From contig CAZQQN010000009.1 in assembly GCA_964595485.1 (NCBI GenBank), positions 21,905 through 85,904 on the forward strand: DNA of 64,000 bases, given 5' to 3'. The translations under genes were made by a program, and so were the position numbers. The notes beneath the pieces were generated by a model. It did not search any database. It was not told the DNA's origin and saw only the letters and a program-made list of their open reading frames with translations. How positions within the stretch are numbered: the first letter of the stretch is position 1; the number at the start of each line of letters is the position of its first letter. Of this stretch, positions 7,652 through 17,277 are shown one piece after another. This DNA comes from CAZQQN01 sp964595485 (lineage in GTDB: Bacteria; Bacteroidota; Bacteroidia; CAILMK01; CAYYUA01).

Positions 7652-9133
7652 ATGATCAGGCATTCCATGAAATCCAACACATTGTATTTGCTGGTTGTAT
7701 TCATATTAGGGGCAGGTTGCCAGAGCCAGGATGGCCATAAAAAATCCAAAAGCCAGAAAAAAAGGGGTGATACCATTGTCATAGCAGGCAATGTTAAAAG
7801 CCCTCGAGGTCAAAAAATTCGACTAAAACATCCAGCTGCTGGGCCAAGAAATTTTGCCACAGCAAAACTTTCCGAAGATGGTTCGTTTCATAAACCATTA
7901 TCACTGGAAGAACCCGCCTATTTCAGCTTAAAGCAAGGGAAACAGAACCTGAGCTTTTATGCTGAGCCCGGCGATAGCATTTATGTTAATTTCAATGCCC
8001 GTCAAATACCGCAATCGATACAATTTTCAGGTCACCATTCATTCGAGAACCAATACCTTGCTAAAAAAGCCAAAATGAAGGATTCTTTGAATTTACTTTC
8101 AAGGAAATCTCAAAAAAACTTGTATCAAAAGAAACCGGACAATTTCCTTCAAGAAATAGAATCCATCGAGAACCAATATCAGGATTTCTTCAAAAACTAT
8201 TTTGACCAATCATCAAGCAATAGAGCTCCTGCGCCAACTTTTGAAAAATTTGAAAAAGCCAGTAACAAATTCCTTTTTTACCGGATGAAAGAGAGTTACC
8301 CCTTAATCTATCAGAGGTTAAACCGGGGGCAAAAACCTGACTTGCCTGAGGACTATTATGCGTATCAAGAAAAAGCCCCATTTGATGATGCGGACTTACT
8401 TAATATACCAAGTTTCAGAGGCTATGCCAAAACCCGACTGAATGTAAAATCAAGAGAAGCCGGACAAAATAATATTAATCAAAATAAAGGGAAGGCTACG
8501 GTTTTAATGAACACGGTAAAAAAGGAATTCGACAATGACACTATAAAAGCTCAAATTTTAGGGGAAGTATTGCTTCAGCAGCTTAAAAGAGGAAGCATGG
8601 AAGGGTTAGAAGAAGCCATGGCTTATTACGAAGAGCTACCTTACCGGAAGGCGGTTCATAAAAAACTAAAGAAAAAGCAAGAATCCTTAAAGGCCCTCAA
8701 AAAAGGAAAGCCAGCTCCCGGTTTCACATACCCCAATTTGGAAGGGGAGATGGTTTCGCTCAAAGATTTTAAGGGAAGTTATGTTTACATTGATGCGTGG
8801 GCTACTTGGTGTGGGCCATGCATTAAGGAAATCCCACAACTTAAAAAACTTCACGACCGGTTTAAGGATGAAAACATAGAATTTGTCAGTATTTCGCTTG
8901 ACAAAAGCAAAGACAAGCAGAAATGGAAACAAATGGTAAATAATAAAAACTTAAAAGGCCATCAATTATATGCCAAAGGCAAGGCTTTTAAGGCTAAACT
9001 AGCACAGGACTACATGATCAATTCTATCCCCAGATTCATTCTCATTGACCCTGAAGGCAAAATTGTGGATGCCAATGCGCCAAGGCCTTCCGGCAATATT
9101 GGAGCTAAATTGAACGAACTATTGGGTGGTTAA
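7652..9133 (+). CDS. TlpA-like thioredoxin-fold lipoprotein (copy 1)
   Basis: A 493-residue exported protein. The likely true signal peptide starts at the second ATG (7667) and ends in the lipobox LGAGC, so it should be lipid-anchored. Residues about 40-130 form a beta-rich DUF4369-like region (IVIAGNVKSPRGQ). A helical middle follows, then a C-terminal thioredoxin/AhpC-TSA-like domain with W386-C387-G-P-C390 and the cis-proline segment SIPRFILID. Such proteins reduce or isomerise disulfides in the periplasm. The gene is followed after 81 bases by a close paralogue on the same strand. It is divergent from the phoBR-linked unit and has its own promoter, so a direct phosphate role is unproven. 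Confidence 0.8.
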   Translation: MIRHSMKSNTLYLLVVFILGAGCQSQDGHKKSKSQKKRGDTIVIAGNVKSPRGQKIRLKHPAAGPRNFATAKLSEDGSFHKPLSLEEPAYFSLKQGKQNLSFYAEPGDSIYVNFNARQIPQSIQFSGHHSFENQYLAKKAKMKDSLNLLSRKSQKNLYQKKPDNFLQEIESIENQYQDFFKNYFDQSSSNRAPAPTFEKFEKASNKFLFYRMKESYPLIYQRLNRGQKPDLPEDYYAYQEKAPFDDADLLNIPSFRGYAKTRLNVKSREAGQNNINQNKGKATVLMNTVKKEFDNDTIKAQILGEVLLQQLKRGSMEGLEEAMAYYEELPYRKAVHKKLKKKQESLKALKKGKPAPGFTYPNLEGEMVSLKDFKGSYVYIDAWATWCGPCIKEIPQLKKLHDRFKDENIEFVSISLDKSKDKQKWKQMVNNKNLKGHQLYAKGKAFKAKLAQDYMINSIPRFILIDPEGKIVDANAPRPSGNIGAKLNELLGG

Positions 9134-9181
9134 TGCCAAATGAATATAGCCAAGCAACTTTTATAAGTCCGTGCTAGTTCA

Positions 9182-9189
9182 TAGTTTTG
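9182..9189 (+). promoter_or_regulatory. Possible -7 promoter element before the second thioredoxin-like gene
   Basis: TAGTTTTG matches TAnnTTTG and lies 26 bases before the ATG. No TTG is found 17-23 bases upstream, so the promoter is incomplete or weak. The gene could also be read from copy 1. Confidence 0.3.
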
Positions 9190-9214
9190 TATTATAACCA
9201 AAATACATTTAGCC

Positions 9215-10684
9215 ATGAAATATTTAAAAATTACTTGCCTGTTAAGCTTTACAATTTTTATTTCAGGTTTAACAGGTTGTACCCAATCGGGCGAATCCAC
9301 GGAAAGTAAGGAATCCCATACATCAAAAAGCAAGATCATTTTAGCTGGCAAAATCAAAAATCCGCAAAAAGAAAAAGTGGGCTTTAAGAAAGAACCAAAT
9401 GGAAAAAAGAAAGCATTTCAACTAAATGATAAGGGAGTCTTTCACGGCGAATACGTAATAAATGAACCTTCTTATCTCCGGTTTACGCATAAAGAATATA
9501 CCAATTTATTTGCCAAACCTGGCGATAGCATTTACCTAACCATAAACACGAAACAATTTGATGAGACAGCTGAATATTCAGGAGAGCGTTCAAACATCAA
9601 CAACTACATGGCTGGAAAGATCTTAGTAAAAGATTCTGTCCCATTAATGAATCGGAAGAACATGAAAAAGCTTTATAAAAAAGCTCCTATGAAATTTGTT
9701 AATATGGTTGACTCTTTTCATCAAATATTCAAAGGCTATTACCAGCGTCACTTTCAAGATGGCAATGTTTCGAAGACTTTTGCTAACCTTGAAAAACCCA
9801 ATATTGATTACCGTTTCTACGAGATGAAGCTTAATTACCCCCGTTATCACAAACGTTTAACCAAAAAGGACAGCGTTCAGGTACCCGATCAATTTTATGC
9901 TTTCCAATCAAAAACAGCCCTAAATAAACCCGAATTATTAAGGGCCCCTAATTACAGGGGTTACCTCGAAACCTACCTGAATAAAGAAATGAGGAATTTC
10001 AAGAAAAATGATACCATGGACAAAGAAAAAAGTATGTCCTGGATAGCCGCTCAGGTTTTGAAAAATGAAATTGACAACAAAGAAGTTCAAGCAGCATTAA
10101 TGGGAAAATCCCTTTTAAAGCAATTAAAATACAGAGGCCCTGAGAACATTGAGGCAGGCATGAAGTTCTACAACTCTCTGCCCGCTGATTCTGCTACCAA
10201 AGCGCAAATTAAATCCTTGAAGAAAGATTGGGCTAAATTAGCAAAGGGTAAAAAGGCCCCTGGTTTTCGTTATCCAAATATCAATGGAGATACAATTAGC
10301 CTTCAGGATCTAAGAGGAAATTATGTCTATATCGATGCGTGGGCCACTTGGTGTGGACCCTGTAGAAAGGAAATCCCCCATCTTAAAAAGTTACATGATG
10401 AACTAAAAGACCAAAATATCAAATTCGTTAGTATTTCTCTTGACCGTGCTGAAGATAAAAATAAATGGGAGGAAATGGTCAATGAAAAAGGATTGAAAGG
10501 TATTCAGTTATTCGCGAATGGCAATGCCTTTGACTCCAAGCTTGCAGAAGATTACATAATCAAAGGGATTCCACGGTTTATCCTGATAGACCAAAACGGA
10601 AAAATTATTGACGCTGAGGCGGAAAGGCCTTCCGGGGATATCAAAAAACGCCTTGAATCACTATTGAAAGAAAAAGAGGCTTAA
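9215..10684 (+). CDS. TlpA-like thioredoxin-fold lipoprotein (copy 2)
   Basis: A 489-residue paralogue of the preceding gene with the same layout. The signal peptide ends in LTGC, a beta-rich N-terminal region (about 40-120) and helical middle follow, and the C-terminal thioredoxin domain carries W379-C380-G-P-C383 and the cis-proline stretch GIPRFILID. Similarity to copy 1 runs the full length (GRMDDSL-like middle, RAPNYRGYLE versus NIPSFRGYAK, identical YIDAWATWCGPC core), so this is a tandem duplication that has since diverged. Whether the two copies serve different substrates is unknown. The gene converges with phoD, with a hairpin between them. Confidence 0.8.
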   Translation: MKYLKITCLLSFTIFISGLTGCTQSGESTESKESHTSKSKIILAGKIKNPQKEKVGFKKEPNGKKKAFQLNDKGVFHGEYVINEPSYLRFTHKEYTNLFAKPGDSIYLTINTKQFDETAEYSGERSNINNYMAGKILVKDSVPLMNRKNMKKLYKKAPMKFVNMVDSFHQIFKGYYQRHFQDGNVSKTFANLEKPNIDYRFYEMKLNYPRYHKRLTKKDSVQVPDQFYAFQSKTALNKPELLRAPNYRGYLETYLNKEMRNFKKNDTMDKEKSMSWIAAQVLKNEIDNKEVQAALMGKSLLKQLKYRGPENIEAGMKFYNSLPADSATKAQIKSLKKDWAKLAKGKKAPGFRYPNINGDTISLQDLRGNYVYIDAWATWCGPCRKEIPHLKKLHDELKDQNIKFVSISLDRAEDKNKWEEMVNEKGLKGIQLFANGNAFDSKLAEDYIIKGIPRFILIDQNGKIIDAEAERPSGDIKKRLESLLKEKEA

Positions 10685-10756
10685 TTCGTTTCAACCAATC
10701 AGCCTTTTCCTTTCAATAATAGCAAAACATGCATCCAAAGTAGGGGCTATGGTTAT

Positions 10757-10792
10757 ACTTTGATGGTAGCTAATCACCGCTATCATCAAAGT
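10757..10792. terminator. Hairpin between convergent thioredoxin-like and phoD genes
   Basis: ACTTTGATGGTAGC (10757-10770) pairs with GCTATCATCAAAGT (10779-10792) over 14 bp with one G-T wobble and an 8-base loop. The right arm lies inside the last codons of phoD. No long T tract follows, so Rho-independent action is uncertain. Confidence 0.4.
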
Positions 10793-12146
10793 TTAATTGC
10801 TTAGCGGAGATGCTTTTCTGCCAAAGGGAATCCCCGTTCTTATCAAAAACCGTTATCCGAAATTCCCTTTCATCATTTCCCTTGATAGCAATCCTTGCAA
10901 AGTTCTGATCTTTGACCAGTGTATTGTCCACTCGGTAGGGATTATTTTCTTCCTCTCCAATGTTGTCTGGTGCCCCCGAAGTTAAAGGAGAGCAGGTAAA
11001 ATCATAAATCGGGTACATTCCTTCCTTATCAAGTTTAATCAGCTCAGTAAAATGCCTGTCACCGGAAAGGAAAATAATACCGGAAATTCGATGGGATTTG
11101 ATGAACCCCAATAGTTCCTGATATGCTGCCGGATAATCCCGGAAAGATTCATAACTATTTAAAGGGTTCAAAAATTGTCCACCCCCAACAATTACCTTAA
11201 AAGTAGATTGGGCGCTTAACAACTGGTCCTTTAGCCACTGCATTTGTCGCTCCCCGAAGTAAGGCTTATCACCGTTAGGGCTACCATCCGGATTTCTGGC
11301 ACCCAACTGATTAGGTGCCCTGTAGTAACGGTCATCCATGAGGAAAAAATCTGCGTCAGACCATTGGAAATGGGAGTACGTACCTGGATTATCGGGCTGC
11401 CCATAGGTTTTGTTGGGCCAGTACTTTTTAAAAGTAGATAAAGACGCTTCCTTAAGGTAATAGGAACGGTGTGAATTGTTAGGGCCATAATCGTGATCGT
11501 CCCAAATGGCAAAATGGGCGCGACTTGATAAAAGCTCCTGCATTTCCTCAGTTTTCCGCGTATGGTGATAACGCTGCTTTATTCCATAGGGAGAATGCCA
11601 GTCAACTTCTCTTAAATACGTATTATCTCCGCCCCAGATCATGAAATCAGAAGATTTGTCGGCCATACTAGTAAAGATCTTATAACTTTTACCATAGGAA
11701 TCGCCGGGACGGTCATACTTTTCCTGGTTGATGTAAGCGCAAGAGCCAAACAGGAAACTGATGTCGGGAGGCTCTGTTCGCCATTGCCAAAGTTTCTTAG
11801 TAGTAAAGGAATAGGTTTCCTTTGGCAATTGCCGACCATCGATTATAACATGGTAATGGTAAGTTGTATTCATTTCAAGCCCGGGAATGGGAACTTTTAC
11901 AGGATTAAATGGCGATTTTATCGGCTTTTTATAAGCAACCGTTTGGGTATCGGCTTCACCATTTTCTGACACCCAATAATCAATGGCAATTTTGTCTACC
12001 GTAGGTTCTGTTTCCAACCAGATCATCACTTCACGATGTTCCACGTAACCCAGCATAGGCCCGGATACCAAAGGGGAGCCAGCATATCCTCGGAAAGCAA
12101 TCAGCATGAAACCAATAACCAAAACTTTCAAAATTACGTGTCTCAT
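10770..12146 (-). CDS. phoD: PhoD-family alkaline phosphatase/phosphodiesterase
   Basis: The upstream in-frame start would be TTG (12155); the ATG at 12146 is preferred. It gives 458 residues with a signal peptide (MRHVILKVLVIGFMLIAFRGYAG). An N-terminal fibronectin-like domain (about 25-115) precedes the PhoD metallophosphatase domain, with FGSCAY (Cys136), the metal-binding GGDNTYLREVDW (Asp174), WDDHDYGPN (Asp216-His218) and LSGDRHFTEL near the C-terminus. PhoD enzymes use Ca and Fe to hydrolyse phosphomonoesters and diesters outside the cytoplasm. It is the last gene of a five-gene minus-strand unit, 9 bases after the beta-propeller lipoprotein stop. The signal peptide lacks an obvious twin arginine, so Sec export is more likely here than the Tat route of Bacillus PhoD. 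Confidence 0.85.
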   Translation of the reverse strand: MRHVILKVLVIGFMLIAFRGYAGSPLVSGPMLGYVEHREVMIWLETEPTVDKIAIDYWVSENGEADTQTVAYKKPIKSPFNPVKVPIPGLEMNTTYHYHVIIDGRQLPKETYSFTTKKLWQWRTEPPDISFLFGSCAYINQEKYDRPGDSYGKSYKIFTSMADKSSDFMIWGGDNTYLREVDWHSPYGIKQRYHHTRKTEEMQELLSSRAHFAIWDDHDYGPNNSHRSYYLKEASLSTFKKYWPNKTYGQPDNPGTYSHFQWSDADFFLMDDRYYRAPNQLGARNPDGSPNGDKPYFGERQMQWLKDQLLSAQSTFKVIVGGGQFLNPLNSYESFRDYPAAYQELLGFIKSHRISGIIFLSGDRHFTELIKLDKEGMYPIYDFTCSPLTSGAPDNIGEEENNPYRVDNTLVKDQNFARIAIKGNDEREFRITVFDKNGDSLWQKSISAKQLNFDDSGD

Positions 12147-12155
12147 ATTTTGCAA

Positions 12156-13376
12156 TTATCTGAAATCTGTAGAAAGTTTAAACCTTACAACACGCCCGTT
12201 CCCTGCATCTGCCACATAAACAATTTCCTCGTAGTAAGCAACACCGGCGGGATCACGAAGCTTTCTCGGTCCACTACCGGTACCACCAAATGAGACCTTA
12301 ATTTGTTTACTCTTGTTAGAACCTGGTGGTGGTTCCACCCCTTCCAAGCCAGTACTAGTGAATTGGTAAAGGGAATCCTTTGCCCTGTCAACCACGAAAA
12401 TGTATTGGGTGTTATCCCCGGCTATTGTCACATCATATGGCTGATCAAACCTGTTGGGCTCATAAAGAAAACCCCTGGCCTCACTTGTATCATCAGTCTT
12501 GAGTTCTCTAAAATTATATGAAACACCGTTCTCAGTGGCATTCCGCTCAATGAATTGTACTTGCAGTGCCCTACTCCTTTTAAGGGATGTAAACACAAAA
12601 TTACCGCCGGTACTGGGCTGAGAAGTTTGGGGTGGTTTCACAAATGTTGAAATTCCTTCTGGTTCTTCAAAATAATCTGAAAATACACCGCCCTGTGTTT
12701 GAATGGGTATTGGTGTTTTAAATTCATCGGATTCGCTGAAAAGTAGAACAGCGTTATCCGGACCACCAAATTGTGCCGTATTATTACTAGGGCCTGTCCT
12801 TGTCACATAGTATTCGTGATCAGACAGGATATCCAAATCCTGAAATTGCACCGCTGTATCACTTTGCTCAATGCCACTTTTAAAGTAAAAGGGATGAACA
12901 ACCCTATTTTTAATTTGCGCTTCATCGAGGCTTAGCCGTTCGCCATTCACTAAATCTAACCGGTAGATCGTACTGAGGGTGTAGGTTTCACCGCTAATGA
13001 CGGTATCGGTTTCGCCAATAGCCATTAACTCCAGACGGCGATCCTGAGCAATGGCTTTCAAACCAGGTATAGGAAAACTTCCAAGGCGTTCGCCTGAAAG
13101 ATCGTACTGTACAATCTCATCTTCACCCGCATCAGCTACATAAATCAACTTATCAAATCCCACCAGCACATCAACCGGTTTAACCGGATCATTAATCGCT
13201 GGTTGAATAGGAACATATGCAGCGAACTGCTTTTGTCTTACAGGTGTATCCAAAAAATCCTTACTTGTACGAGAACCAAAAAAATCTCCTTCACAACTAT
13301 TCAAACTAATGATGATCAGTAAAATTGCCATTAACAAAAAGCAGGGGGTATGGAGATAGCGTAAAACCATTTTCAT
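12156..13376 (-). CDS. NHL/beta-propeller-like lipoprotein
   Basis: A 406-residue exported protein with a hydrophobic signal segment ending SLNSC (Cys28) and acidic EGD after the cysteine, as in surface lipoproteins. Repeated blade-like motifs are seen: LVGFDKLIYVADAGEDEIVQYD near residue 70, FVVDRAKDSLYQF, and LRDPAGVAYYEEIVYVADAGNGRVVRFKL at the end. They match NHL-type beta-propellers, which usually bind ligands or partner proteins. The start ATG overlaps the stop of the PorV-like gene by 4 bases (ATGA), indicating translational coupling. It sits directly before phoD, so a role in presenting or binding phosphoester substrates at the surface is plausible but unproven. Confidence 0.7.
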   Translation of the reverse strand: MKMVLRYLHTPCFLLMAILLIIISLNSCEGDFFGSRTSKDFLDTPVRQKQFAAYVPIQPAINDPVKPVDVLVGFDKLIYVADAGEDEIVQYDLSGERLGSFPIPGLKAIAQDRRLELMAIGETDTVISGETYTLSTIYRLDLVNGERLSLDEAQIKNRVVHPFYFKSGIEQSDTAVQFQDLDILSDHEYYVTRTGPSNNTAQFGGPDNAVLLFSESDEFKTPIPIQTQGGVFSDYFEEPEGISTFVKPPQTSQPSTGGNFVFTSLKRSRALQVQFIERNATENGVSYNFRELKTDDTSEARGFLYEPNRFDQPYDVTIAGDNTQYIFVVDRAKDSLYQFTSTGLEGVEPPPGSNKSKQIKVSFGGTGSGPRKLRDPAGVAYYEEIVYVADAGNGRVVRFKLSTDFR

Positions 13377-14392
13377 CGCGTTTGATTGCTGATCTTAAAG
13401 TTCAGACCCAGGTTGTGCATCATGCCAAAATATTTTCGATTAACGATGCCATAATCAACCTGCAGGGGATGACGTCCAACATGGGTTTTCAAACCAATGC
13501 CGGCAGTGGGAAGAGGCTGCTCATCATTTGGCACCTTGTAACCCGTCCTGACAAAAAGCACCTGATTCAAATGGTAATTAACACCCAGGCGAAGGTTTTC
13601 TGAATTGTCATTAGGGTGGTTAAGCTGTAAATGACCACGCATAAGTTGGTTACCATTTTCAAAAATCCGCATGGAAACACCCATTTGAAATTGAGTGGGT
13701 GTGGGAAATTCGCTTAGGTTATTCTGATTTCCGTTTACCGGAGGCGGAGTCTTATCAAACGGACCATCAATGGTAGAATTGGGACCAAAATTCTTAAGCG
13801 CAACAGCAAACCGTATATCCTGCACATCCATTTGATACATGAAGGCGAGGTCAACAACAGCAGTGTTGGCACTGAACTCAGCTAATTGCTCCCTAACGTA
13901 TTGGACTCGGCTACCTAAACTAAAACGGTCGGAAAGACGCCTTGAAAAACTTAACCCAACGGCCATATTATAAGCAGAGAAGGTTTCACCGGTACCTTTT
14001 GGCTGGTAAGCTGTTCGTTTTTTCATTTCACCTGTGCTCAGCATCGTGATCGATCCGCCCCATATACCATTGTTCTCGGTAGGGAAAACTCCTGACAAAA
14101 AACTACTATGAACCCCACCCGGTAGTAATTTATCCGAAGCTGCAAAGCTTGTTTGTGTTAGCTCCGTTAAGCCAGCTGGATTCCAATTGGTAGCATAAGG
14201 GTCTCCATGCGCAGTTAGCTGAGCCCCACCCATTGCATCAGATTTCGGACTAACCTCCATTTTAAGGAATGATAAGCCTGAAATCCCTGCCCGTTGGCCT
14301 CCTAAATCTTTCAAAACCTGAGCATGCGCTGTGGTTATGGAGAAAAAAGCCATCAAAGCACAGCATAGTATTTTCATCAACAGGTTTCTCAT
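13373..14392 (-). CDS. PorV/PorQ-family outer-membrane barrel protein
   Basis: A 339-residue protein with a signal peptide ending TTAHAQ. The opening SGLSFLKMEVSPKSDAMGGAQLT and the NWNPAGL motif are hallmarks of the PorV/UPF0164 group of FadL-like barrels in Bacteroidota. The rest alternates short amphipathic strands (YNMAVGLSFSRRLSDRFSLGSRVQYV). PorV itself shuttles cargo from the T9SS translocon to the surface. This copy lies between a TBDR and two secreted phosphate-related proteins, so it may be a dedicated paralogue rather than the main PorV. Downstream coupling to the propeller lipoprotein is by ATGA overlap; 26 bases separate it from the TBDR stop. Confidence 0.72.
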   Translation of the reverse strand: MRNLLMKILCCALMAFFSITTAHAQVLKDLGGQRAGISGLSFLKMEVSPKSDAMGGAQLTAHGDPYATNWNPAGLTELTQTSFAASDKLLPGGVHSSFLSGVFPTENNGIWGGSITMLSTGEMKKRTAYQPKGTGETFSAYNMAVGLSFSRRLSDRFSLGSRVQYVREQLAEFSANTAVVDLAFMYQMDVQDIRFAVALKNFGPNSTIDGPFDKTPPPVNGNQNNLSEFPTPTQFQMGVSMRIFENGNQLMRGHLQLNHPNDNSENLRLGVNYHLNQVLFVRTGYKVPNDEQPLPTAGIGLKTHVGRHPLQVDYGIVNRKYFGMMHNLGLNFKISNQTR

Positions 14393-14418
14393 GTTATCTG
14401 CTATCTGTCATAGCGGGT

Positions 14419-17277
14419 TTAGTATTTAAATTCTATCCCATATAAAATCTGCCTGGGCGGGCGCCAGCGAGACGGGTCAGTTGGCGGCAGCCCGGTATTT
14501 TGAGGGTTATCAAATTCAGGATTACGCACCGTGTAAGGAACGGGATCACCTTCGCGATAGCCTTCACCAGTTACCGGGTTAACAACCTGCGGATTCTGGT
14601 TATCAAAAACATTGCGTACTTCAACACTTAGCGCCAGCTTCACTTCGCCTCCTATATCAAAAGCGCGCGATAGTTTCATGTCTGCTTTAAACCAATTACT
14701 ACCTATCTCACTGAATTGTTTTTCACGAACCGGTTCATATATAGGGCGGCCTATATCGTCTACACCATTCTTTTGATGGGGTGTATAGCGATAACCTGAT
14801 TTATACAAGGTGAAAAGGAATAAACGGAAATTCTTCATACTAACGCCAAATAAACGGTCATTTTTTTCAGGCGTAAGGGTGATAGAAGCCTTCAGCTCAA
14901 AAGGGCGGTCCCAAGCCAGGAATTGTTCTTCTGATGGTCTGATCGCTCCCGTATTTTCTATTTGCAACTTGGATTCACGAGCTGAGTTGGATTTGCCGGT
15001 TGCTACCTGGTAGGACCCATTGATACGGCCCCTGAACCAATCCCCAATACGTTTTTGCAAGCCTACCTCAACACCACGAATCCTTGCGTAATCCTGGTTC
15101 ACAAAAAAGCTACGATTAACAAAGCGGCCTGTCTGATCCCGTATGGTAATATTCCGGTTGACAATATAATCGTACTTATCATTGTAAAAAGCAGAAATGG
15201 TCAAAGCAAAATCCCTTGTTATGCGGGATTTCAGCCCCAGCTCGTAGGATACTGAAGTCTCAGGATCCAAATCAGGGTTACCTAAATTAGCCAGGAAAGA
15301 TCTATCCTGAAAATCCGGGTTTAAGCCTGAGTAGACAAAGCGTGGGTGAGGCAATTTCATGGAGTGATTGTAGTTAAAATACAATACATTGTTTTCTGTC
15401 ACCGGGAAAGATACACGTAATCGCGGTAAAAAACGGCCCTTGAAATTCCGGTCAAAAACCTTTGTTGTTTTTTGCCTATACTCGTAGCGAATGGTATCCA
15501 GAATAGGCGCCTCAGGGTTATTAATAGCATCATCTACTAAATTGCCGGGCGCCCAATAGTTAAACCTAAAACCCATATTCGCTACGATGCCTTTGTACCG
15601 GATTTTATCTTCAAAGAAAATACCCCCTGAAGCAGCCCTTGTATTCCAAACATCACTAGATTGGCCTAAGCGAGTGGAAGGTGTGGTTCGATCTTCGCTA
15701 ATCTTTATAGGGGCACCGACCCATGGTCTCTGCACATCGATCCATTGAAATTCTTTTTCCTTATGCTCCATTCCAAATGTAAAGTAATGAGCGCTATTGT
15801 TCGGGGTAAAATTAATTGTGGCTTTTCCAGAATATTGGGCTACATAGTGATCATGCCAAGTACCGGCTATTCCTCCATTGTTATAAAGGCCCGGACCAGG
15901 ATTAACAAACTTTACCGTATCACTGGGATTAAAAACAGTTACCGGGTCAGAAACGATAGAGCGGGGATCATTGATTTCATCAACTGTTTCCTGCCTGAAA
16001 GGACGGCCGTTAGCATCCGCCCTGAGGTTGGTAAACAAGCGACCGGCATTGAGTTTCAGGAACCATTGGTCGCTTAGCTGTTGATCAAAATTTAAAGCTG
16101 TAAGGTTTGACTTATGCGTGAAAGTGGTAGCATTATCCATATTAAGGCTGAATGGGTACTGAAAACCCGGGGTCAGGATTTGATCAAATCCTATGATCCG
16201 CAGAGTATTGGTATTCTGATTCACTTTAAGACTATGTTGGTTTAAAAGGGTAATTTTAGTCCCATCTACCGGTTCATAGGCTAATTTAATGGTATGGTTG
16301 AAATTATTATCCTGCCGGGGTGCCCATTGAGTTGGGTCATCTGTTAAGGAGCTTTTTAGCTGATCAGCTTTGGGGCCAAAGTAATTATCGGATAGCTGGG
16401 CCTTAAAGCTTGTAAATAAGGTTAACTTCCTGTTCGTAAAGGGAATGGGCGTCCCAAGGCTAAAGCTTACGTTATCTGTATTCCAGCTCGTAGGATTGTT
16501 TTGTTTGTTAAAACCTAAGTTATCTCGTTGCCATGAAGCAGCAATTTCAAGGGAATCCCCACCTTCCCGTACCTCAGCATTGATCAAACCAGAAGTAGTA
16601 TTCCCGTACTCCGCCCCAAGCCCGCTGGTAACAATATCCAGGCTTTTGAGTGATTGCGATGATACATCCAGACCAAAACCTGTACCGGCTAAAGGATCTT
16701 GCGCATCCACACCATCCACAATATACTGATTTTCATAAACCCGCCCTCCTCGTAGGTGGAGACCATCCATGGATTTCGAAACACCTTCCTGCATGGCTAC
16801 CACATCCTTTAGTTCCTGGGCATTGGTGTTTTCTATCTGAGCTTGATTCATATTGGTACTGGATTGCCCGGATTCCAGTTTGACAAGCTCCCTTTTACCG
16901 GATACTTCCACAATGTCAAGGTTCATAGAACCTTCGCTTAGTTTTACCGTGACGTTGGTCGTGGAATCTGCTGCTATACTAACATTGTTAAGCTTCTTAT
17001 CCTTATAACCAATGTACTTGATTTTAAGTGAATACCCACCGGCTTTAACCCCTGCAATGGAGAAGCGACCATCATCATCGGAAACACCCCCTTCATAAGT
17101 ACCTACTACTATGACATCGGCACCTTTAAGCGGCTCACCATTGCTTTTATCCAAAACCCGGCCTTCCAGCTTACCTGTACCCTTTTGCGCGATAGCCGGT
17201 ATACACAGAGCCACAAGCGACAAGGAAATCGCTGCAAATTTTAGCTTTGTATGGAGGTTACCAGTCAAAGGCATCAT
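14419..17277 (-). CDS. TonB-dependent receptor, PhoD-linked
   Basis: A 952-residue outer-membrane receptor. The signal peptide is about residues 1-30 (ending PAIAQ). A carboxypeptidase-regulatory-like domain (about 35-115, KLEGRVLDKSNGEPLKGADV) is followed by a plug (about 140-245, LHLRGGRVYENQYIVDG and GAEYGNTTSGLINAEV) and a barrel ending QILYGIEFKY with an aromatic last residue. The layout is that of OmpA-like or oligomer-linked TBDRs of Bacteroidota. The ATG overlaps the upstream lipoprotein gene by 20 bases. Its place in one unit with PhoD suggests import of a phosphorylated product or phosphoester, but no ligand can be assigned. Confidence 0.86.
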   Translation of the reverse strand: MMPLTGNLHTKLKFAAISLSLVALCIPAIAQKGTGKLEGRVLDKSNGEPLKGADVIVVGTYEGGVSDDDGRFSIAGVKAGGYSLKIKYIGYKDKKLNNVSIAADSTTNVTVKLSEGSMNLDIVEVSGKRELVKLESGQSSTNMNQAQIENTNAQELKDVVAMQEGVSKSMDGLHLRGGRVYENQYIVDGVDAQDPLAGTGFGLDVSSQSLKSLDIVTSGLGAEYGNTTSGLINAEVREGGDSLEIAASWQRDNLGFNKQNNPTSWNTDNVSFSLGTPIPFTNRKLTLFTSFKAQLSDNYFGPKADQLKSSLTDDPTQWAPRQDNNFNHTIKLAYEPVDGTKITLLNQHSLKVNQNTNTLRIIGFDQILTPGFQYPFSLNMDNATTFTHKSNLTALNFDQQLSDQWFLKLNAGRLFTNLRADANGRPFRQETVDEINDPRSIVSDPVTVFNPSDTVKFVNPGPGLYNNGGIAGTWHDHYVAQYSGKATINFTPNNSAHYFTFGMEHKEKEFQWIDVQRPWVGAPIKISEDRTTPSTRLGQSSDVWNTRAASGGIFFEDKIRYKGIVANMGFRFNYWAPGNLVDDAINNPEAPILDTIRYEYRQKTTKVFDRNFKGRFLPRLRVSFPVTENNVLYFNYNHSMKLPHPRFVYSGLNPDFQDRSFLANLGNPDLDPETSVSYELGLKSRITRDFALTISAFYNDKYDYIVNRNITIRDQTGRFVNRSFFVNQDYARIRGVEVGLQKRIGDWFRGRINGSYQVATGKSNSARESKLQIENTGAIRPSEEQFLAWDRPFELKASITLTPEKNDRLFGVSMKNFRLFLFTLYKSGYRYTPHQKNGVDDIGRPIYEPVREKQFSEIGSNWFKADMKLSRAFDIGGEVKLALSVEVRNVFDNQNPQVVNPVTGEGYREGDPVPYTVRNPEFDNPQNTGLPPTDPSRWRPPRQILYGIEFKY

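Noticed and set aside
16445..16729. Open frame opposite the second TBDR gene
   Set aside because: It lies wholly within a clear receptor gene and has no recognisable protein features. The same reasoning applies to the other antisense and shifted frames.
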